A stretch of 64,000 bases of DNA from positions 62,001 to 126,000 of the forward strand of contig SCRO01000075.1 in the NCBI GenBank assembly GCA_004298505.1, given 5' to 3'. The DNA comes from Rhodanobacter sp. Lineage in GTDB: Bacteria > Pseudomonadota > Gammaproteobacteria > Xanthomonadales > Rhodanobacteraceae. The notes beneath the pieces were generated by a model, which saw only the letters and a list, made by a program, of their open reading frames with translations, was not told the DNA's origin and did not search any database. Position numbers and translations under genes: made by a program. Of the stretch, positions 49,201 through 60,247 are shown one piece after another; position 1 is the stretch's first letter; each line of letters opens with the position of its first letter.

Positions 49201-50766
49201 CGAAGTAGCCTTGGCATTGGGCTGCAAAAGCATTATTGCGAGCTGGTGGGTAAGGCGGCCTGGCTCAGAGCCAAGCGAAATGCGACCCCCAAAATTCTTT
49301 CCGCACTCAATGGCTACGCCACGGCGATCCGCCGGATCGGGCAGGGCACAGGTCCCAATGCCACGCGCTACCGTCGCGATGCGCGTGATGCCATGACGGA
49401 CGCGGCCGGAGCCGTGCCTTGCTGGATCATGAGCCACGCACGCATCTCTGAGTCGATGCCTGCGGAAATCGGTGAATTCGACCTGGTGATCGTCGACGAG
49501 GCAAGCCAGTCTGATTTGTGGGCACTCCCTGCGATCCTGCGCGGCAAAAAGATCCTGGTTGTCGGCGATGACAAACAGGTTTCGCCAGACGGGGGCTTCA
49601 TCAACTCCGAGCACATCACCTCGCTGCGCGCGCGGTTTCTGGGGCAACAGCCCTACGGGGCTGACATTACGCCCGAAAAGTCGCTCTATGATCTTGCCGC
49701 CCGTGTTTTCGCGGGGCACCAGGTCATGTTGCGCGAGCACTTCCGGTGTGTCGCTCCGATCATCGCCTACTCGAACCACACCTTCTACAAAGACTCGATT
49801 CAACCGCTGCGTATCCCACTGGCGTCGGAAAGGCTCGATCCGCCTCTGATTGATGTGTATGTCCCATCGGGCCTGAGGGACCGCAAGGATCAAAACCACC
49901 ACGAGGCGTTGGCCATCGCTGATGAGATCGAAGCGATCCTTGCAGATCCGGCCATGGTGGGTCGGACGTTGGGAGTTGTTTCTCTGCTTGGCCTGGAACA
50001 GGCAAGGCACATTGATGAAGTCGTGCGCGAACGGTGTCCGGCAGGGGAGCTGATACGGCGCAAGTTCGAGTGCGGTGACGCAAGGACATTCCAGGGAAGC
50101 GAGCGAGACATCATGTTTCTGTCCGTTGTGGCCGATCGCGAACGGCACCACGCGCTGTCCGGCACGAGCTATGAGCAGCGCTTCAACGTCGCGGCAAGCC
50201 GTGCGCGCGACCGCATGTATCTGGTGCGCTCGGTTCAGCTGTCCGACTTGTCAGAGGTAGACCTCCGCAAGACCCTGCTCAACCACTTCGATAAGCCCAT
50301 GCTTCAAGGGCAACCATCCAGCGAAGACCTCCTTGCCTTGTGCGAATCAGGATTTGAGAAGCAGGTGTATCTCAAACTGGTGGACAAGGGCTATCGCGTC
50401 ATTCCTCAGGTCAAGGTCGGTGCCTATCGCATCGACATGGTGGTGGAAGGGGCTGAGGACCGACGGTTGGCTATCGAACTCGACGGTGACGAATTTCATG
50501 GACCTGATCGCTGGGCTCATGACATGAACCGGCAGCGAATTTTGGAACGCGCAGGCTGGTCATTTTGGCGTTGCTTCGCTTCGACGTGGTCGCTGCACAC
50601 CGAAGAAGTGTTCGATGAACTCTTGTCGAAGTTGACCTCCATGCGCATTGAACCCATCGGCGCGCTCGCCCAGATTCCGATGCTGGTTGAGCGTCGAGTG
50701 TGGCAGCCACCGGAAGAACCGGTGCAAGACGAGGCAGCTGGGGGCATTGAGTCAGCCGTAGGTTAA
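46207..50766 (+). CDS. SF1 helicase with C-terminal Vsr-like nuclease
   Basis: 1519 residues. Helicase motifs of the Upf1/DNA2 type: GPPGTGKTHT at about 410, VIVDEASQSD at about 1095, VVGDDKQVSP next to it and the late motifs GDARTFQGSERD and NVAASRARDRMYLV. A coiled insert of about 600 residues separates the two halves. The last 130 residues have AIELDGDEFHGPDRWAHD and RQRILERAGWSFWR, the Vsr/MTES_1575-type endonuclease. Such fusions are common in phage-defence loci. Confidence 0.88.
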   Translation: MLGSLNVEGRGKPVPGAKDLLVGLLDYIQEQAKIVKPEGFRLSAHKGLRYFPADLSSLPGLSFNVEAQGDHIWLRVERLEPQDAPAEPSEIHPFVSAAADPYGRPPELNVAEIEARLDQDPEADPEDFRQRVGRAFDEYSIDWARWAEREKPRRQAIEVYGNFFTLKHQIEAEETAKPQELVWGVGVASWQIPSGGSTSVFEYPLLTQAVEISIDEQTMAIELRPRETDVRLELDAFVLAQIPGAAETELAAKAQLARPGGGGFSPFDVSSYSPVMRLVAGNLDSNGSYREVLSQGQACPAPGEDLVVTDGWVLLARPRQNNFLLEDLKRLKAKVVAAETIPFGPLALVTPPSNEVIEHISGGFRGLSSGGRGSSGGGPIQELYFPLPHNDEQVTIIERLERAPGVTVQGPPGTGKTHTIANVICHYLATGRRVLVTSRGEPALEVLQAKLPDEVRPLTVALLATDREGVRQFQASIEAIQHQVSQLNVQATEHAIAALHTAIDRIHHELAQLDARVDVIAMAQLGQINLDGENLRAQKAAELLLQGADEHGWFDDEITIGPEHQPPLTEEEVANLRQSRRQVGDDLAYLGTKLPQADQLPGASRVAELHRMITSLRHLDEDMASAPNLALLGNTQEVHGTAATLLKTVQLAQTDVSALESGAPAWGQAAREKCRSSSFVAERHAFEAMFGDIEDLVAARADFLKRPVVFPVAGFASPKTLEAVKRAADSGKPFGAISIGAGEAKKHISGVRVSGLPPQDADAWKHVQRHVHMRAQLSSFVARWNTFAETLSFPTMAEGENDLRKVEKQAVLARSAHRIGTFLDKQLINQSASVFRAVPTEQLHGGSAGLAGIESALRKFLSRIAMARAAEGLTAFQEQLAGTEGAISQRLGDFSRQMLGKPSFEAEQVAAEYVQLMAELRRVHALQSHLHVIQDSAQRLRDAGAVRWADRIVSVPTKNSGDDETVPARWRKSWTWARVRGHLEAIEGREELRALAEKRSSLGIGLQKHYCELVGKAAWLRAKRNATPKILSALNGYATAIRRIGQGTGPNATRYRRDARDAMTDAAGAVPCWIMSHARISESMPAEIGEFDLVIVDEASQSDLWALPAILRGKKILVVGDDKQVSPDGGFINSEHITSLRARFLGQQPYGADITPEKSLYDLAARVFAGHQVMLREHFRCVAPIIAYSNHTFYKDSIQPLRIPLASERLDPPLIDVYVPSGLRDRKDQNHHEALAIADEIEAILADPAMVGRTLGVVSLLGLEQARHIDEVVRERCPAGELIRRKFECGDARTFQGSERDIMFLSVVADRERHHALSGTSYEQRFNVAASRARDRMYLVRSVQLSDLSEVDLRKTLLNHFDKPMLQGQPSSEDLLALCESGFEKQVYLKLVDKGYRVIPQVKVGAYRIDMVVEGAEDRRLAIELDGDEFHGPDRWAHDMNRQRILERAGWSFWRCFASTWSLHTEEVFDELLSKLTSMRIEPIGALAQIPMLVERRVWQPPEEPVQDEAAGGIESAVG

Positions 50767-50834
50767 TCTCAGCTGCTGTCGCCAATTTGAGCAGGGGTTC
50801 TACCCCGTGAACGCGGACACTTCCAAAAAGACCG

Positions 50835-51020
50835 ATGATCGGCAACACGTCGCGGCAAGTAAGCCTCCAACGTCTGCTATCGAGCAAGCCGGTGCATCCC
50901 AGAGAGTGGTTCCTGGTGCCGCTCCCGGTGATCGACGAGGCTGTGGCGCGCATCCTTAATGGCAGCATCACGGGCATGGTGTACGACCCAACGACAGCGC
51001 GCCTCATCGAGGTGCGTTGA
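50835..51020 (+). CDS. Small protein or remnant, 61 aa
   Basis: HPREWFLVPLPVIDEAVARI resembles the C-terminal end of GIY-YIG-type proteins. Probably a fragment; no N-terminal catalytic part is seen upstream. Confidence 0.3.
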   Translation: MIGNTSRQVSLQRLLSSKPVHPREWFLVPLPVIDEAVARILNGSITGMVYDPTTARLIEVR

Positions 51021-51034
51021 GTGGCGCCCGAAAC

Positions 51035-51925
51035 TTAGGTACCCAGGTCCAGATCGGGCTGATCCAGTGCGGTCTTGTGGTCGTATACCTTCACAATCAC
51101 GCGCTGCAGCTTGAGGGCGGTCCCCGACTTCGTCTGTGTCACACGCACATCGCAGGTGAGGATATCGCCCTTACGGAACGCTTCCCCGTTGTTCACGCGA
51201 CCGATGAAATCTTCGTCTTCCATCGCGTAGCCCAGAGTCTCGGAGCCATTCCACATTTTCCACTTGTTACCGTCTTTGAAACTGAGGCTCTCGATAACAA
51301 GTCCCATGCGGCTGGTGCTTTCGGTCAGCGTTTCCTCATCGCCGATGGGGTGGTAGAACAGAGCCTCATCTGTGGTGGCTTGCACGAGCTGTGCGCCATC
51401 GGAGGAAATCTCAATCTGATTCACACCGGGCTTGGATAGGGCCGCGCCGATGAATTGGGCGGCGGCCTCGCCGGCCTTTCTGTCCAGCGTCAAATGCAAC
51501 GATGGTGTGTGCACAACGATGATGTTTCCCGAGTTGTTGGTAACATTGATCGAGTGATCGTTGATGTGCTGAACCTTCGCCGGTTCCTCCCCCTTAAGGA
51601 ACCGATACAGCTCGATGGATTCCTTGACCGTTGTGGCCACGCTGATCAGGTTGGGCAACATCGGCAAGGTGGCGGCCGTGGCCTGCATGACCTGGAACAT
51701 GAGGTCCGTGCCGAACGACGCGTGCTTGAACGCTGTGATATCAGCGGTTACCTGCACATCCTCGCCGTACAACTTGTGGGCCGCCGCGACCACAAAATTG
51801 GAGAACGCCACCATGTTGGCGGCGGCGTCGTAGACGTTCATAGTGCCGTCGTCGACGGCGGGCCCTTGGTAGCGCAGCAGGATGCTCACACCACGCTCCT
51901 CCTCGCGCTGAAGTTCGTCAGTCAT
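51035..51925 (-). CDS. Uncharacterised protein, 296 aa, in defence island
   Basis: Begins with an acidic stretch (MTDELQREEER) and ILLRYQGPAVDDGTMNVYDA. A possible membrane-proximal helix lies at LMFQVMQATAATLPMLPNLI. The C-terminal half is beta-rich (GDILTCDVRVTQTKSGTALK). No family recognised. AAGGAAGG lies directly before the ATG. Placed between the helicase-nuclease and the Gabija-like pair. Confidence 0.7.
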   Translation of the reverse strand: MTDELQREEERGVSILLRYQGPAVDDGTMNVYDAAANMVAFSNFVVAAAHKLYGEDVQVTADITAFKHASFGTDLMFQVMQATAATLPMLPNLISVATTVKESIELYRFLKGEEPAKVQHINDHSINVTNNSGNIIVVHTPSLHLTLDRKAGEAAAQFIGAALSKPGVNQIEISSDGAQLVQATTDEALFYHPIGDEETLTESTSRMGLVIESLSFKDGNKWKMWNGSETLGYAMEDEDFIGRVNNGEAFRKGDILTCDVRVTQTKSGTALKLQRVIVKVYDHKTALDQPDLDLGT

Positions 51926-52182
51926 CCTTCCTTGTCCCCGTCTCACGCGCCGCGACAAGCGCCCCTAGTGCCTATGTAGCACGTCGCAATGGATCCGACC
52001 AAACTTGGTCCCTGACTAAGTCGCGCCGCCATTGGTGCCCGATGTGTTTGGCGCATCGGAACGAGCCGCTGCGGCCGTGCGTCGATGCCTCAACCAGGCG
52101 GGCTAGTGCACGTAGGCTTGGTTCCCGATTTGGTGGAGCTCTGGAGTGCGTGGTCTTCCCAAGCTAAATATCCAAATGGAAT

Positions 52183-53442
52183 TTACGCGAATGGCGGCTG
52201 GCCCAGCTGCTTTTGCAGTTGGACCAGCACAAGGCATGCAGACTTCGCTCGGGTGATCGCGTTGTAGAGCAGGCGGCGCTTCTGGTCGTCATCTCCTGCC
52301 ACGGCTGCGGGCCAGAGAATCACTACGTTCTCGAACTCCCTATTCTTGGCGCCGTGCACGGACATGGCCATCAGGCCGCGGTCAATGGGGCGCTGGAAAC
52401 GGCGTTGGTTTGCGCAGATGAACTGAAGGCGTTCAGCCAGAACCTCCCGTGTGATGATTGACTTGTTTCGTGTGCGTCCCAAACGGTCCAACCAAGATGC
52501 AACCTCACGGACGAGCGCGCGGTCACCTACATCCACCATTGCCGCGAGTGCCTGCGAACATGTCGCGTCTGCAGGCAGGACGATTCGGTCCATGACCGCC
52601 TCGGCTCTCTTCGTTTCTGCCTGTTCCCACACGATCGGATACGGACCACGTCCTCTCGAATTGGTGCGCTGACTGGTCCATGCGACAACACCCTCAGCGA
52701 AGCTCTTAATAGACGGTGTGATGACGGCGACGCTGCTGCCTCTTAGCCCTGCAATGTAAGTGTTCAAGAACCCGCCGGCCATGGCGGGTTTGGGGGTGAA
52801 ATTAACCGAAAACCCTTTTCCTGCATGCACTGGTTCGGCAGCTCTCACTGCGGTCGCAGCTTCGAGAAGCGCCGAAACCGTGGTGCGCATTGGTTTTTCA
52901 AGCGCTATGTGGTCTTCCTGTTCTTTCAACCATTCCCATGCTGGATTTGGCCGCAGCGTCGCGTCCAAGCACTGAAATTCATCGGCAGCGATGAGCGCGG
53001 TCAATTCGGTAGCAAGACTTTGGACGATGTCGAGCCGGGATCGCGTCAAATCTTGGGCTTCGTCGAGCACGAGAATGGGGAATGACGCTTTCACCCACAA
53101 CACAACTTCGGGGTTAGCCAGGAGCGTGGCGGCAACGGCGACCGTCTCGTCGTATTCAGTCTCGGTGGGAACACGTGCACCCATTTGAACCACTAGGGAC
53201 TGCCACCGTCTCACGATCCGTGCGGCGAAGCTGTCCAGAGTGGTGCACTCGTAGCGCCGACCAAGCCCAGGCACTGCCGCTAAACGCTCGTCAAGTCTGC
53301 GGCGGGCGCCGTGCATGAACGTGAGGGCGAGCACCTTCTGTCCCTCCCTGGGCGGAGCGGCGACGATTGTTTCGGCCAGCCTTTGCATCAGTTGATACGT
53401 TTTCCCGCAGCCGGCTCCACCTGAGAAAACGGTGATTGTCAC
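52183..53442 (-). CDS. gajB: UvrD-like helicase, GajB-type
   Basis: 419 residues from the GTG overlapping the stop of the OLD gene (GTGA). Walker A GGAGCGKT at about 9-16, motif II LVLDEAQDLT near 135 and C-terminal motifs SVHGAKNREFENVVIL and LLYNAITRAKSACLV. In Gabija, GajB senses nucleotide depletion or DNA ends and activates GajA. Slightly shorter than the reference GajB (about 490). Confidence 0.8.
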   Translation of the reverse strand: MTITVFSGGAGCGKTYQLMQRLAETIVAAPPREGQKVLALTFMHGARRRLDERLAAVPGLGRRYECTTLDSFAARIVRRWQSLVVQMGARVPTETEYDETVAVAATLLANPEVVLWVKASFPILVLDEAQDLTRSRLDIVQSLATELTALIAADEFQCLDATLRPNPAWEWLKEQEDHIALEKPMRTTVSALLEAATAVRAAEPVHAGKGFSVNFTPKPAMAGGFLNTYIAGLRGSSVAVITPSIKSFAEGVVAWTSQRTNSRGRGPYPIVWEQAETKRAEAVMDRIVLPADATCSQALAAMVDVGDRALVREVASWLDRLGRTRNKSIITREVLAERLQFICANQRRFQRPIDRGLMAMSVHGAKNREFENVVILWPAAVAGDDDQKRRLLYNAITRAKSACLVLVQLQKQLGQPPFA

Positions 53443-55223
53443 GGCTGGAAGACCCAGACCTGATCGACCACGGCGAAGCGGTCGCTGGCAACTCCTGTGC
53501 AGGCATTGGTGAGAGTCTGGAAAAGCTCGGACGCGCGGACGCGGCACGCTTCGTTTTCAGAAATGGCCTCGGCCACCGCCTCATAAAGCACCAAATCGCA
53601 CTTTTTCGTCTTCATATGGGCGACCACGCCAGCGACGTCGGCGGCCACCAGCGCAGGTATGTCATTCCTTAGATTAGTGACGGACACCGCGTCTGCATCC
53701 AGGATCCAGCCGATGGCGTCTTCGATCATTTGCCCATCGGGCCAACGGATCACCACGGAGGGCGGCTGAGCCAGGCCCGCGAGCTCACGGACGTAGCGCT
53801 GGCCCTCGTCATCCCCATCCACTAGGCAACACACGCGCGGGTGAACCCGCAGTAGATCGCGGGCAGTCTCCACCACCTTTGCGTCTTCCGTGGGCACCAC
53901 GCCGACTTCGAGCCCGAACGAATGAGCGTGCTCCCCACTCCAACCTTGGCGGAGCATGAGTGGGCGCAGCACCGTTTTCAGGAGCAGATGGTCTGATCGA
54001 CCTTCGGGGACCAGTACGGCTGTGTGCATCAGCGCATCGATCACCTCCGTGCGATTGTGTTGGTAGAATTTTCGCTGCCAGTTGGCTGCGGCGGGGACCA
54101 GCTTCTGCGCGAGGAATGGTTCGGCGGTCAGCTTTCCCTCGACGTTTCGAAGGAGCAGCACCGATGTTGGGTCCGCCATGGCAGCGATGGTCGGCGAATG
54201 CGTGGTGATGAAAGTCTGAGAAGTGAGGGCTTGGACCCGGAGAACCAGCTGTTGCTGCGTCGCCGGGGGCAGGTGGAGCTCCGGCTCTTCCAGCGCCATG
54301 GTGAATCCTTCGCCGGCTTCCGCGCGCAATCTGCCTAGTTCGAGCAGGAGAAAGAGGCCTTGTAATGAAATCAGACCGTTACCCTGGCGTGCGGCAGGGA
54401 CGCTCATTCCGTCGCCCACCGTGTAATGAGGTGACACGGCTTCGAGGACGGATCGGCTGTCGGTATTGGTCACCCGAAGGGTGAGCTTGGGTGAGCCGGC
54501 GATGCATCGCGCCACTTCATCGTTCACGCTGTTGATCAGCGGAGCGATCTGCGCGTCGTCCTCGATCGCTCGTTCGGGGGTCCTAAGCTGGTCACGCTGA
54601 GCGAGGATGGCGCCGGCAGGCTGCGCTGCTGCTGCTTGCAAGGTTCGGCGGAACAACTCGCTGCCCCAAGAGAGAACGCGATCCCAGGTGCGGCTGGCTC
54701 GGACAAGAAAGAACCCAAACTGTTGTATGAGCTTCGGGGGCACACCCACGGGAGAGTCGTCGTCGAAAGGGTCGATGGCCCCGTCGTGATCGTGAAAATA
54801 TCGGACGACTTCTACAGTCAGAGAAGGGCGGTCGAAATAAGCTTGAACGCCAATTTGGCAGCAGAGACGCCAACTGGCGTCGGTCTGGGCAGGGTTAACG
54901 ACGCCCGTGGTTTCATCCCACCACTTTGGCACAGCCCTTCCGTCTCTGAACCAGTCGGGGTGGGCGTTGGGGTCGTCACCATCAAAGTCTGTAATGGTGG
55001 CGACCAGGTGCATGCGGTCGGCCGGTTGCGGGTCGGAGCCGAAGAAGTCGTGTTCCGTCAAATCTCGAATCAGACGGTCTCGGCCAAGCAGGAGTGTCAG
55101 CGCCTCAATGACGGTCGTCTTGCCGGTGTTGTTCCCGCCGACCAATACGACGTGTGACTTGAAACGTAAGTGCCCCTCGCGGACGCCTCGATAATTTTTG
55201 ATGGAAAGATCAGCGACTCGCAT
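53439..55223 (-). CDS. gajA: OLD-family ATPase/TOPRIM nuclease, GajA-type
   Basis: 594 residues. Walker A GGNNTGKT at 29-36, Walker B ALEEPELHL near 315 and TOPRIM acidic residues in LVPEGRSDHLLL (about 415) and CLVDGDDEGQ (about 470). GajA is a sequence-specific nickase held off by nucleotides. The order OLD nuclease followed by an overlapping UvrD-like helicase is the defining Gabija layout (class 2 OLD). A TATAGT hexamer about 45 nt upstream could be the -10. Confidence 0.85.
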   Translation of the reverse strand: MRVADLSIKNYRGVREGHLRFKSHVVLVGGNNTGKTTVIEALTLLLGRDRLIRDLTEHDFFGSDPQPADRMHLVATITDFDGDDPNAHPDWFRDGRAVPKWWDETTGVVNPAQTDASWRLCCQIGVQAYFDRPSLTVEVVRYFHDHDGAIDPFDDDSPVGVPPKLIQQFGFFLVRASRTWDRVLSWGSELFRRTLQAAAAQPAGAILAQRDQLRTPERAIEDDAQIAPLINSVNDEVARCIAGSPKLTLRVTNTDSRSVLEAVSPHYTVGDGMSVPAARQGNGLISLQGLFLLLELGRLRAEAGEGFTMALEEPELHLPPATQQQLVLRVQALTSQTFITTHSPTIAAMADPTSVLLLRNVEGKLTAEPFLAQKLVPAAANWQRKFYQHNRTEVIDALMHTAVLVPEGRSDHLLLKTVLRPLMLRQGWSGEHAHSFGLEVGVVPTEDAKVVETARDLLRVHPRVCCLVDGDDEGQRYVRELAGLAQPPSVVIRWPDGQMIEDAIGWILDADAVSVTNLRNDIPALVAADVAGVVAHMKTKKCDLVLYEAVAEAISENEACRVRASELFQTLTNACTGVASDRFAVVDQVWVFQP

Positions 55224-55474
55224 GTCTTAGTCCTGCCTTCAATGGCCGAACGGCCCGGATCACTATATCGAACCCAAGGATGACTGACCCATTCGTCCGA
55301 TGAATGATGGCACGCGTTCCACGCCATCCCGTTCTGGGCCGGTCGTGTGAGTTAGTCCTTCAACATGCCGCGAATTTGTTCGATGGTGCACGGCATCGGG
55401 ACTCGTCAGGGGCGGCCTGTATTCCTTGCCGTCTAGGATGTGGGCCTGAAGCGATGTGTAATCCGAACCCACAC

Positions 55475-56371
55475 CTAGCGTCCTTTGGTGGAGACGACGA
55501 ATCCGTTCGGATCGCCAACCTCGTACCGAAGACCGATGATGCCGAGATCCTGGGCTGCCAGCAGGTACGTCACGACCTTGAGGTTGGCATCGGTCAGAAA
55601 GTTATGCAGGTGCTTGAGGCTGGTTGAAGCGCCATCAGGAAATGCAGTGAGGCGACGCAGCATCGTGTTCAAGTCGTCCGATCGAATGTCCGGTGCGTCG
55701 ACCAGCGACTGAGCTTCTTGGATCAGCGATGGGCCGTGTTGATCAATCAGGTAGTCGATCCGCGTCTTGCGGTTGATCCCGCGCAACCCTTGAAGGGGGC
55801 CTCGATCAAACCGGATGGAGGCGGGGAGCTTTTGGTCATGCAGCTTGGCCATACGTTTGTCCTCGTCCGTTGGTGTGCGCCATCCATGAACAGCGACGTC
55901 ACCACTCTGAGCCCGACTTTCCAGGCTGTGCCGAAGTTTCTCCGGCAGGCGATCGAAGTGGGCCAGGGCCAATCGTGCAGCCAGGAATGCCGGTGCGTCA
56001 AACACAGGCCAGCGATTCAATTCGGTGCGGATCGTGGCCTTGAGTTCGTCGATGGCCTTGGTCTTGGCGGCCAGTTTTTGTGCAGCGGTAAGGGCCTTGC
56101 GGACACGGGACCAGGACTCGCCGAAATGTGTTTTTCCGCAATTTCGACCCACATGACTCAACCGTTGATCTGGGAGCCGAACGATGTAACCGTGACGATG
56201 ATCGGTCTCACACTTGAGAATGCCGCACGGCCTGAGTCCGTCTCTGGGTGCCATCTCGTACTCGCTGACGAGCTCCCCTTTGCTGATCAGATCCTTATGC
56301 ACTGGATCCTTCTCAAAGTTGGGAAGAGCAAAGAGTTCCTGCCAAGTGCCGACGCGATAGATGGTGGTCAT
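55475..56371 (-). CDS. Uncharacterised protein, 298 aa
   Basis: Contains CGILKCETDHRHGYIVRLPD and LSHVGRNCGKTHFGESW near residues 50-85, with paired Cys and His that could bind zinc. The rest is helical. No family recognised. Own transcription unit between gajA and the exonuclease. Confidence 0.68.
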   Translation of the reverse strand: MTTIYRVGTWQELFALPNFEKDPVHKDLISKGELVSEYEMAPRDGLRPCGILKCETDHRHGYIVRLPDQRLSHVGRNCGKTHFGESWSRVRKALTAAQKLAAKTKAIDELKATIRTELNRWPVFDAPAFLAARLALAHFDRLPEKLRHSLESRAQSGDVAVHGWRTPTDEDKRMAKLHDQKLPASIRFDRGPLQGLRGINRKTRIDYLIDQHGPSLIQEAQSLVDAPDIRSDDLNTMLRRLTAFPDGASTSLKHLHNFLTDANLKVVTYLLAAQDLGIIGLRYEVGDPNGFVVSTKGR

Positions 56372-56693
56372 CGTTGCCCTGTTCGATGGATGTCTCTGTC
56401 CACATGGGGACTGGGAGTGAACTGACAAGGCTCATCCTGAGGCGAGCAGGTCTCACACGTTGCGACAGGCATGGGAGAGTCAGAGTGCTACTCACCAACT
56501 GTGCAGTGGCGAACCGCCGGCGGTGGCAACCCACTCTGCGTCGGTCCTGCTATACCTATTTCTATGCCACCCAGATGGTCGGAACGGCCCGCCGGGGCTA
56601 CCTCATCGTGGGCTTTGTTCCGACGGTGTGCATACTGACGACATCGCCGTCCGTCGTATTCCCAATTACCGCCCAATGACACCGGGGCCCAGC

Positions 56694-57176
56694 ATGGCCG
56701 ATCTTCTCTTTCTCGACACCGAGTGGAACAACGATGCCGTGCGCGAGCTGGTCAGCTTGGCCTTGGTCAACGTGGATGCCACCCGATGCTTTTACGCCGA
56801 GCGGGCTCCACGACCCGGAGCGCCGTCATCCTTCGTCAGCAAGGTGGTCTATCCGCTCCTGGACGGCGGCGATGCAGCGCTCTCGGATGAGAACTTCGGT
56901 GAACAATTACGGGTGTTCGTGGCGTCCTTCGACCATCCACGTATCCACTTCGACGGGGCGATCGATAAGAGACAGTTGGCGAGGGCGCTGACAGGGTTTG
57001 GAACGTGGAGCGGTGAGGTGCCGGCGTGGGCGCCGGTGCTCGTCACACGCCAAGACGTCCTGGGTAAACTGGAGATCTATTTCGACTGCAGGCCTGAGAG
57101 GGCGGCGCGCCGACATCACGCAGCAGTGGACGCCGAGGCATTGCGCGCCGCTTACGTCAGGGTAGTGGGGTTGTGA
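56694..57176 (+). CDS. DEDDh 3'-5' exonuclease
   Basis: 160 residues. FLDTEWNN supplies the Asp-x-Glu of Exo I, HFDGAIDKRQLARAL fits Exo II and HHAAVDAEALRAAY has the His-x4-Asp of Exo III, as in DnaQ/RNase T. A start 18 nt upstream (MTPGPSMADLL) is possible. Stands alone between the unknown gene and the mer operon. Confidence 0.65.
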   Translation: MADLLFLDTEWNNDAVRELVSLALVNVDATRCFYAERAPRPGAPSSFVSKVVYPLLDGGDAALSDENFGEQLRVFVASFDHPRIHFDGAIDKRQLARALTGFGTWSGEVPAWAPVLVTRQDVLGKLEIYFDCRPERAARRHHAAVDAEALRAAYVRVVGL

Positions 57177-57346
57177 AGTGCACACACCGTTCAACTTGAT
57201 CGCCTGAACCGACCGAGATTGATCAGCTCTCCGGCACAATGATCATCTATCGACACAGCGGCAGATATCGGCCACTTTGAGACAGTCACTGCCTGTATCA
57301 CGTTGCCACAGAGCGGACGCTCAACGCTGGAGCCAGTCAGCGGCAA

Positions 57347-59047
<1,701 letters not shown>

Positions 59048-59124
59048 CTATCACCTTGGTTGCGGCCGTGGCCGTCTGGCGCACGGCCCACTGACCGCGA
59101 GTGTGTGACGGCGAAGGAAAGAAT

Positions 59125-59538
59125 TTAGCTGTGCTTCGAACCAAGCGTCAGACAGGCGCGTGGTGGCGGTGAGACAAGATCCCAGATCGAAACCGCCACC
59201 ATCAGCACCAACCCCGGATACAACAGCCAGCCGGTCCGGTGACCTGACGCGCGCATCAGGAACACCGCCGTTAACACCAGGAGGGGGCCGGTCACCCCGA
59301 GCGCGGTGCGCCACCACTGGCGGTGGTTGATCCAGCCAAGCGCATTGGCGAGCAACGCGATGCCGGCGAACAGCGGCAACACGATACGAATGAACACGCC
59401 CTCGAACGGACTGAGCACACCCAGCCCGATCGCGGCACCCAAGCTGGCCAGGGCGGGAAAGCAGTTCACGCAGGCCGCTGCGGAGACGATGCTGCCGACC
59501 AGGCCGGCCTTGTCGGCGACTCGTGCGAACACGGCCAT
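59125..59538 (-). CDS. merC: Mercury uptake membrane protein MerC
   Basis: 137 residues, four membrane helices, with the Hg-binding pair in AACVNCFPALASLGAAIGLG in helix 1. Carries Hg(II) into the cytoplasm for MerA. Its ATG overlaps the last base of the merP stop. Confidence 0.88.
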   Translation of the reverse strand: MAVFARVADKAGLVGSIVSAAACVNCFPALASLGAAIGLGVLSPFEGVFIRIVLPLFAGIALLANALGWINHRQWWRTALGVTGPLLVLTAVFLMRASGHRTGWLLYPGLVLMVAVSIWDLVSPPPRACLTLGSKHS

Positions 59539-59813
59539 CAGCGCACCGGCGTCGATGGGTAACCGGCGTCCGCAGTCGCCTTGGTCAATCCGGCCGGGCT
59601 GATCTTGGTGTCGTCATAGGTGACGATGGCCTTGCGCTGGTCGAACAGGATTTGGGTCTTCTCGACACCCGGAACCTTGGACAACGCCGTCTTGACCGTG
59701 ATCGGGCAGGCAGCGCAGGTCATACCCGGCACCGACAACGTGGCGGTCTTGGTGGTGGCCCAAGCCGGTGCACTGACGGCGGCAAGGACGATGAGCACGG
59801 AAAGCTTTTTCAT
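59538..59813 (-). CDS. merP: Periplasmic mercury-binding protein MerP
   Basis: 91 residues. Signal peptide LIVLAAVSAPAWA and GMTCAACP with the Cys33/Cys36 pair. Passes Hg(II) to MerT or MerC. Confidence 0.93.
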   Translation of the reverse strand: MKKLSVLIVLAAVSAPAWATTKTATLSVPGMTCAACPITVKTALSKVPGVEKTQILFDQRKAIVTYDDTKISPAGLTKATADAGYPSTPVR

Positions 59814-59825
59814 GACAGGTCTCCT

Positions 59826-60176
59826 TCAGTAGAACAGTGGCAGAACATAGGGAAACGCCAGCGCTACCAGTACCAGCGCCACCACGACCCAGAAAATGAT
59901 CTTGTATGTTGTTCGCACCTGCGGGATGGCACACAGCTCGCCCGGCTGACAGGCGCTGACCGTGCGAAAGATCCGGCGGTACGCAAACCAAAGCAGCGCC
60001 ACGGCTACCAAGATGAAGATCGGCCGATATGGCTCCAGCACGGTCAAGTTGCCGATCCAGGCACCGGAAAAGCCCAGCAAAACCAGCACCAGCGGACCGA
60101 GGCAGCAGGTGGAGGCAAGGATCGCGGCAAGCCCGCCGATGGCCAGCACACTTTTGCTTCCGGAGGCTTCAGACAT
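59826..60176 (-). CDS. merT: Mercury transporter MerT
   Basis: 116 residues, three membrane helices. STCCLGPL in helix 1 and the Cys pair in SACQPGELCAIP in the cytoplasmic loop are the standard Hg-relay residues. First gene of the operon, AAGAGGAAA as ribosome-binding site. Confidence 0.93.
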   Translation of the reverse strand: MSEASGSKSVLAIGGLAAILASTCCLGPLVLVLLGFSGAWIGNLTVLEPYRPIFILVAVALLWFAYRRIFRTVSACQPGELCAIPQVRTTYKIIFWVVVALVLVALAFPYVLPLFY

Positions 60177-60212
60177 CGCGATTTCCTCTTTCAGTCGAGT
60201 TGTCGAGGCGTT

Positions 60213-60243
60213 AGGGTATTCCCGTAGTCAAGTACGGAGTCAA
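60213..60243 (-). promoter_or_regulatory. mer operator-promoter with 19-bp spacer
   Basis: Minus strand TTGACT (60238-60243), 19-bp spacer, TACCCT (60213-60218). The dyad CCGTA-N6-TACGG at 60222-60237 fills the spacer, the textbook MerR site in which MerR-Hg untwists an over-long spacer. Confidence 0.9.
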
Positions 60244-60247
60244 GCGC

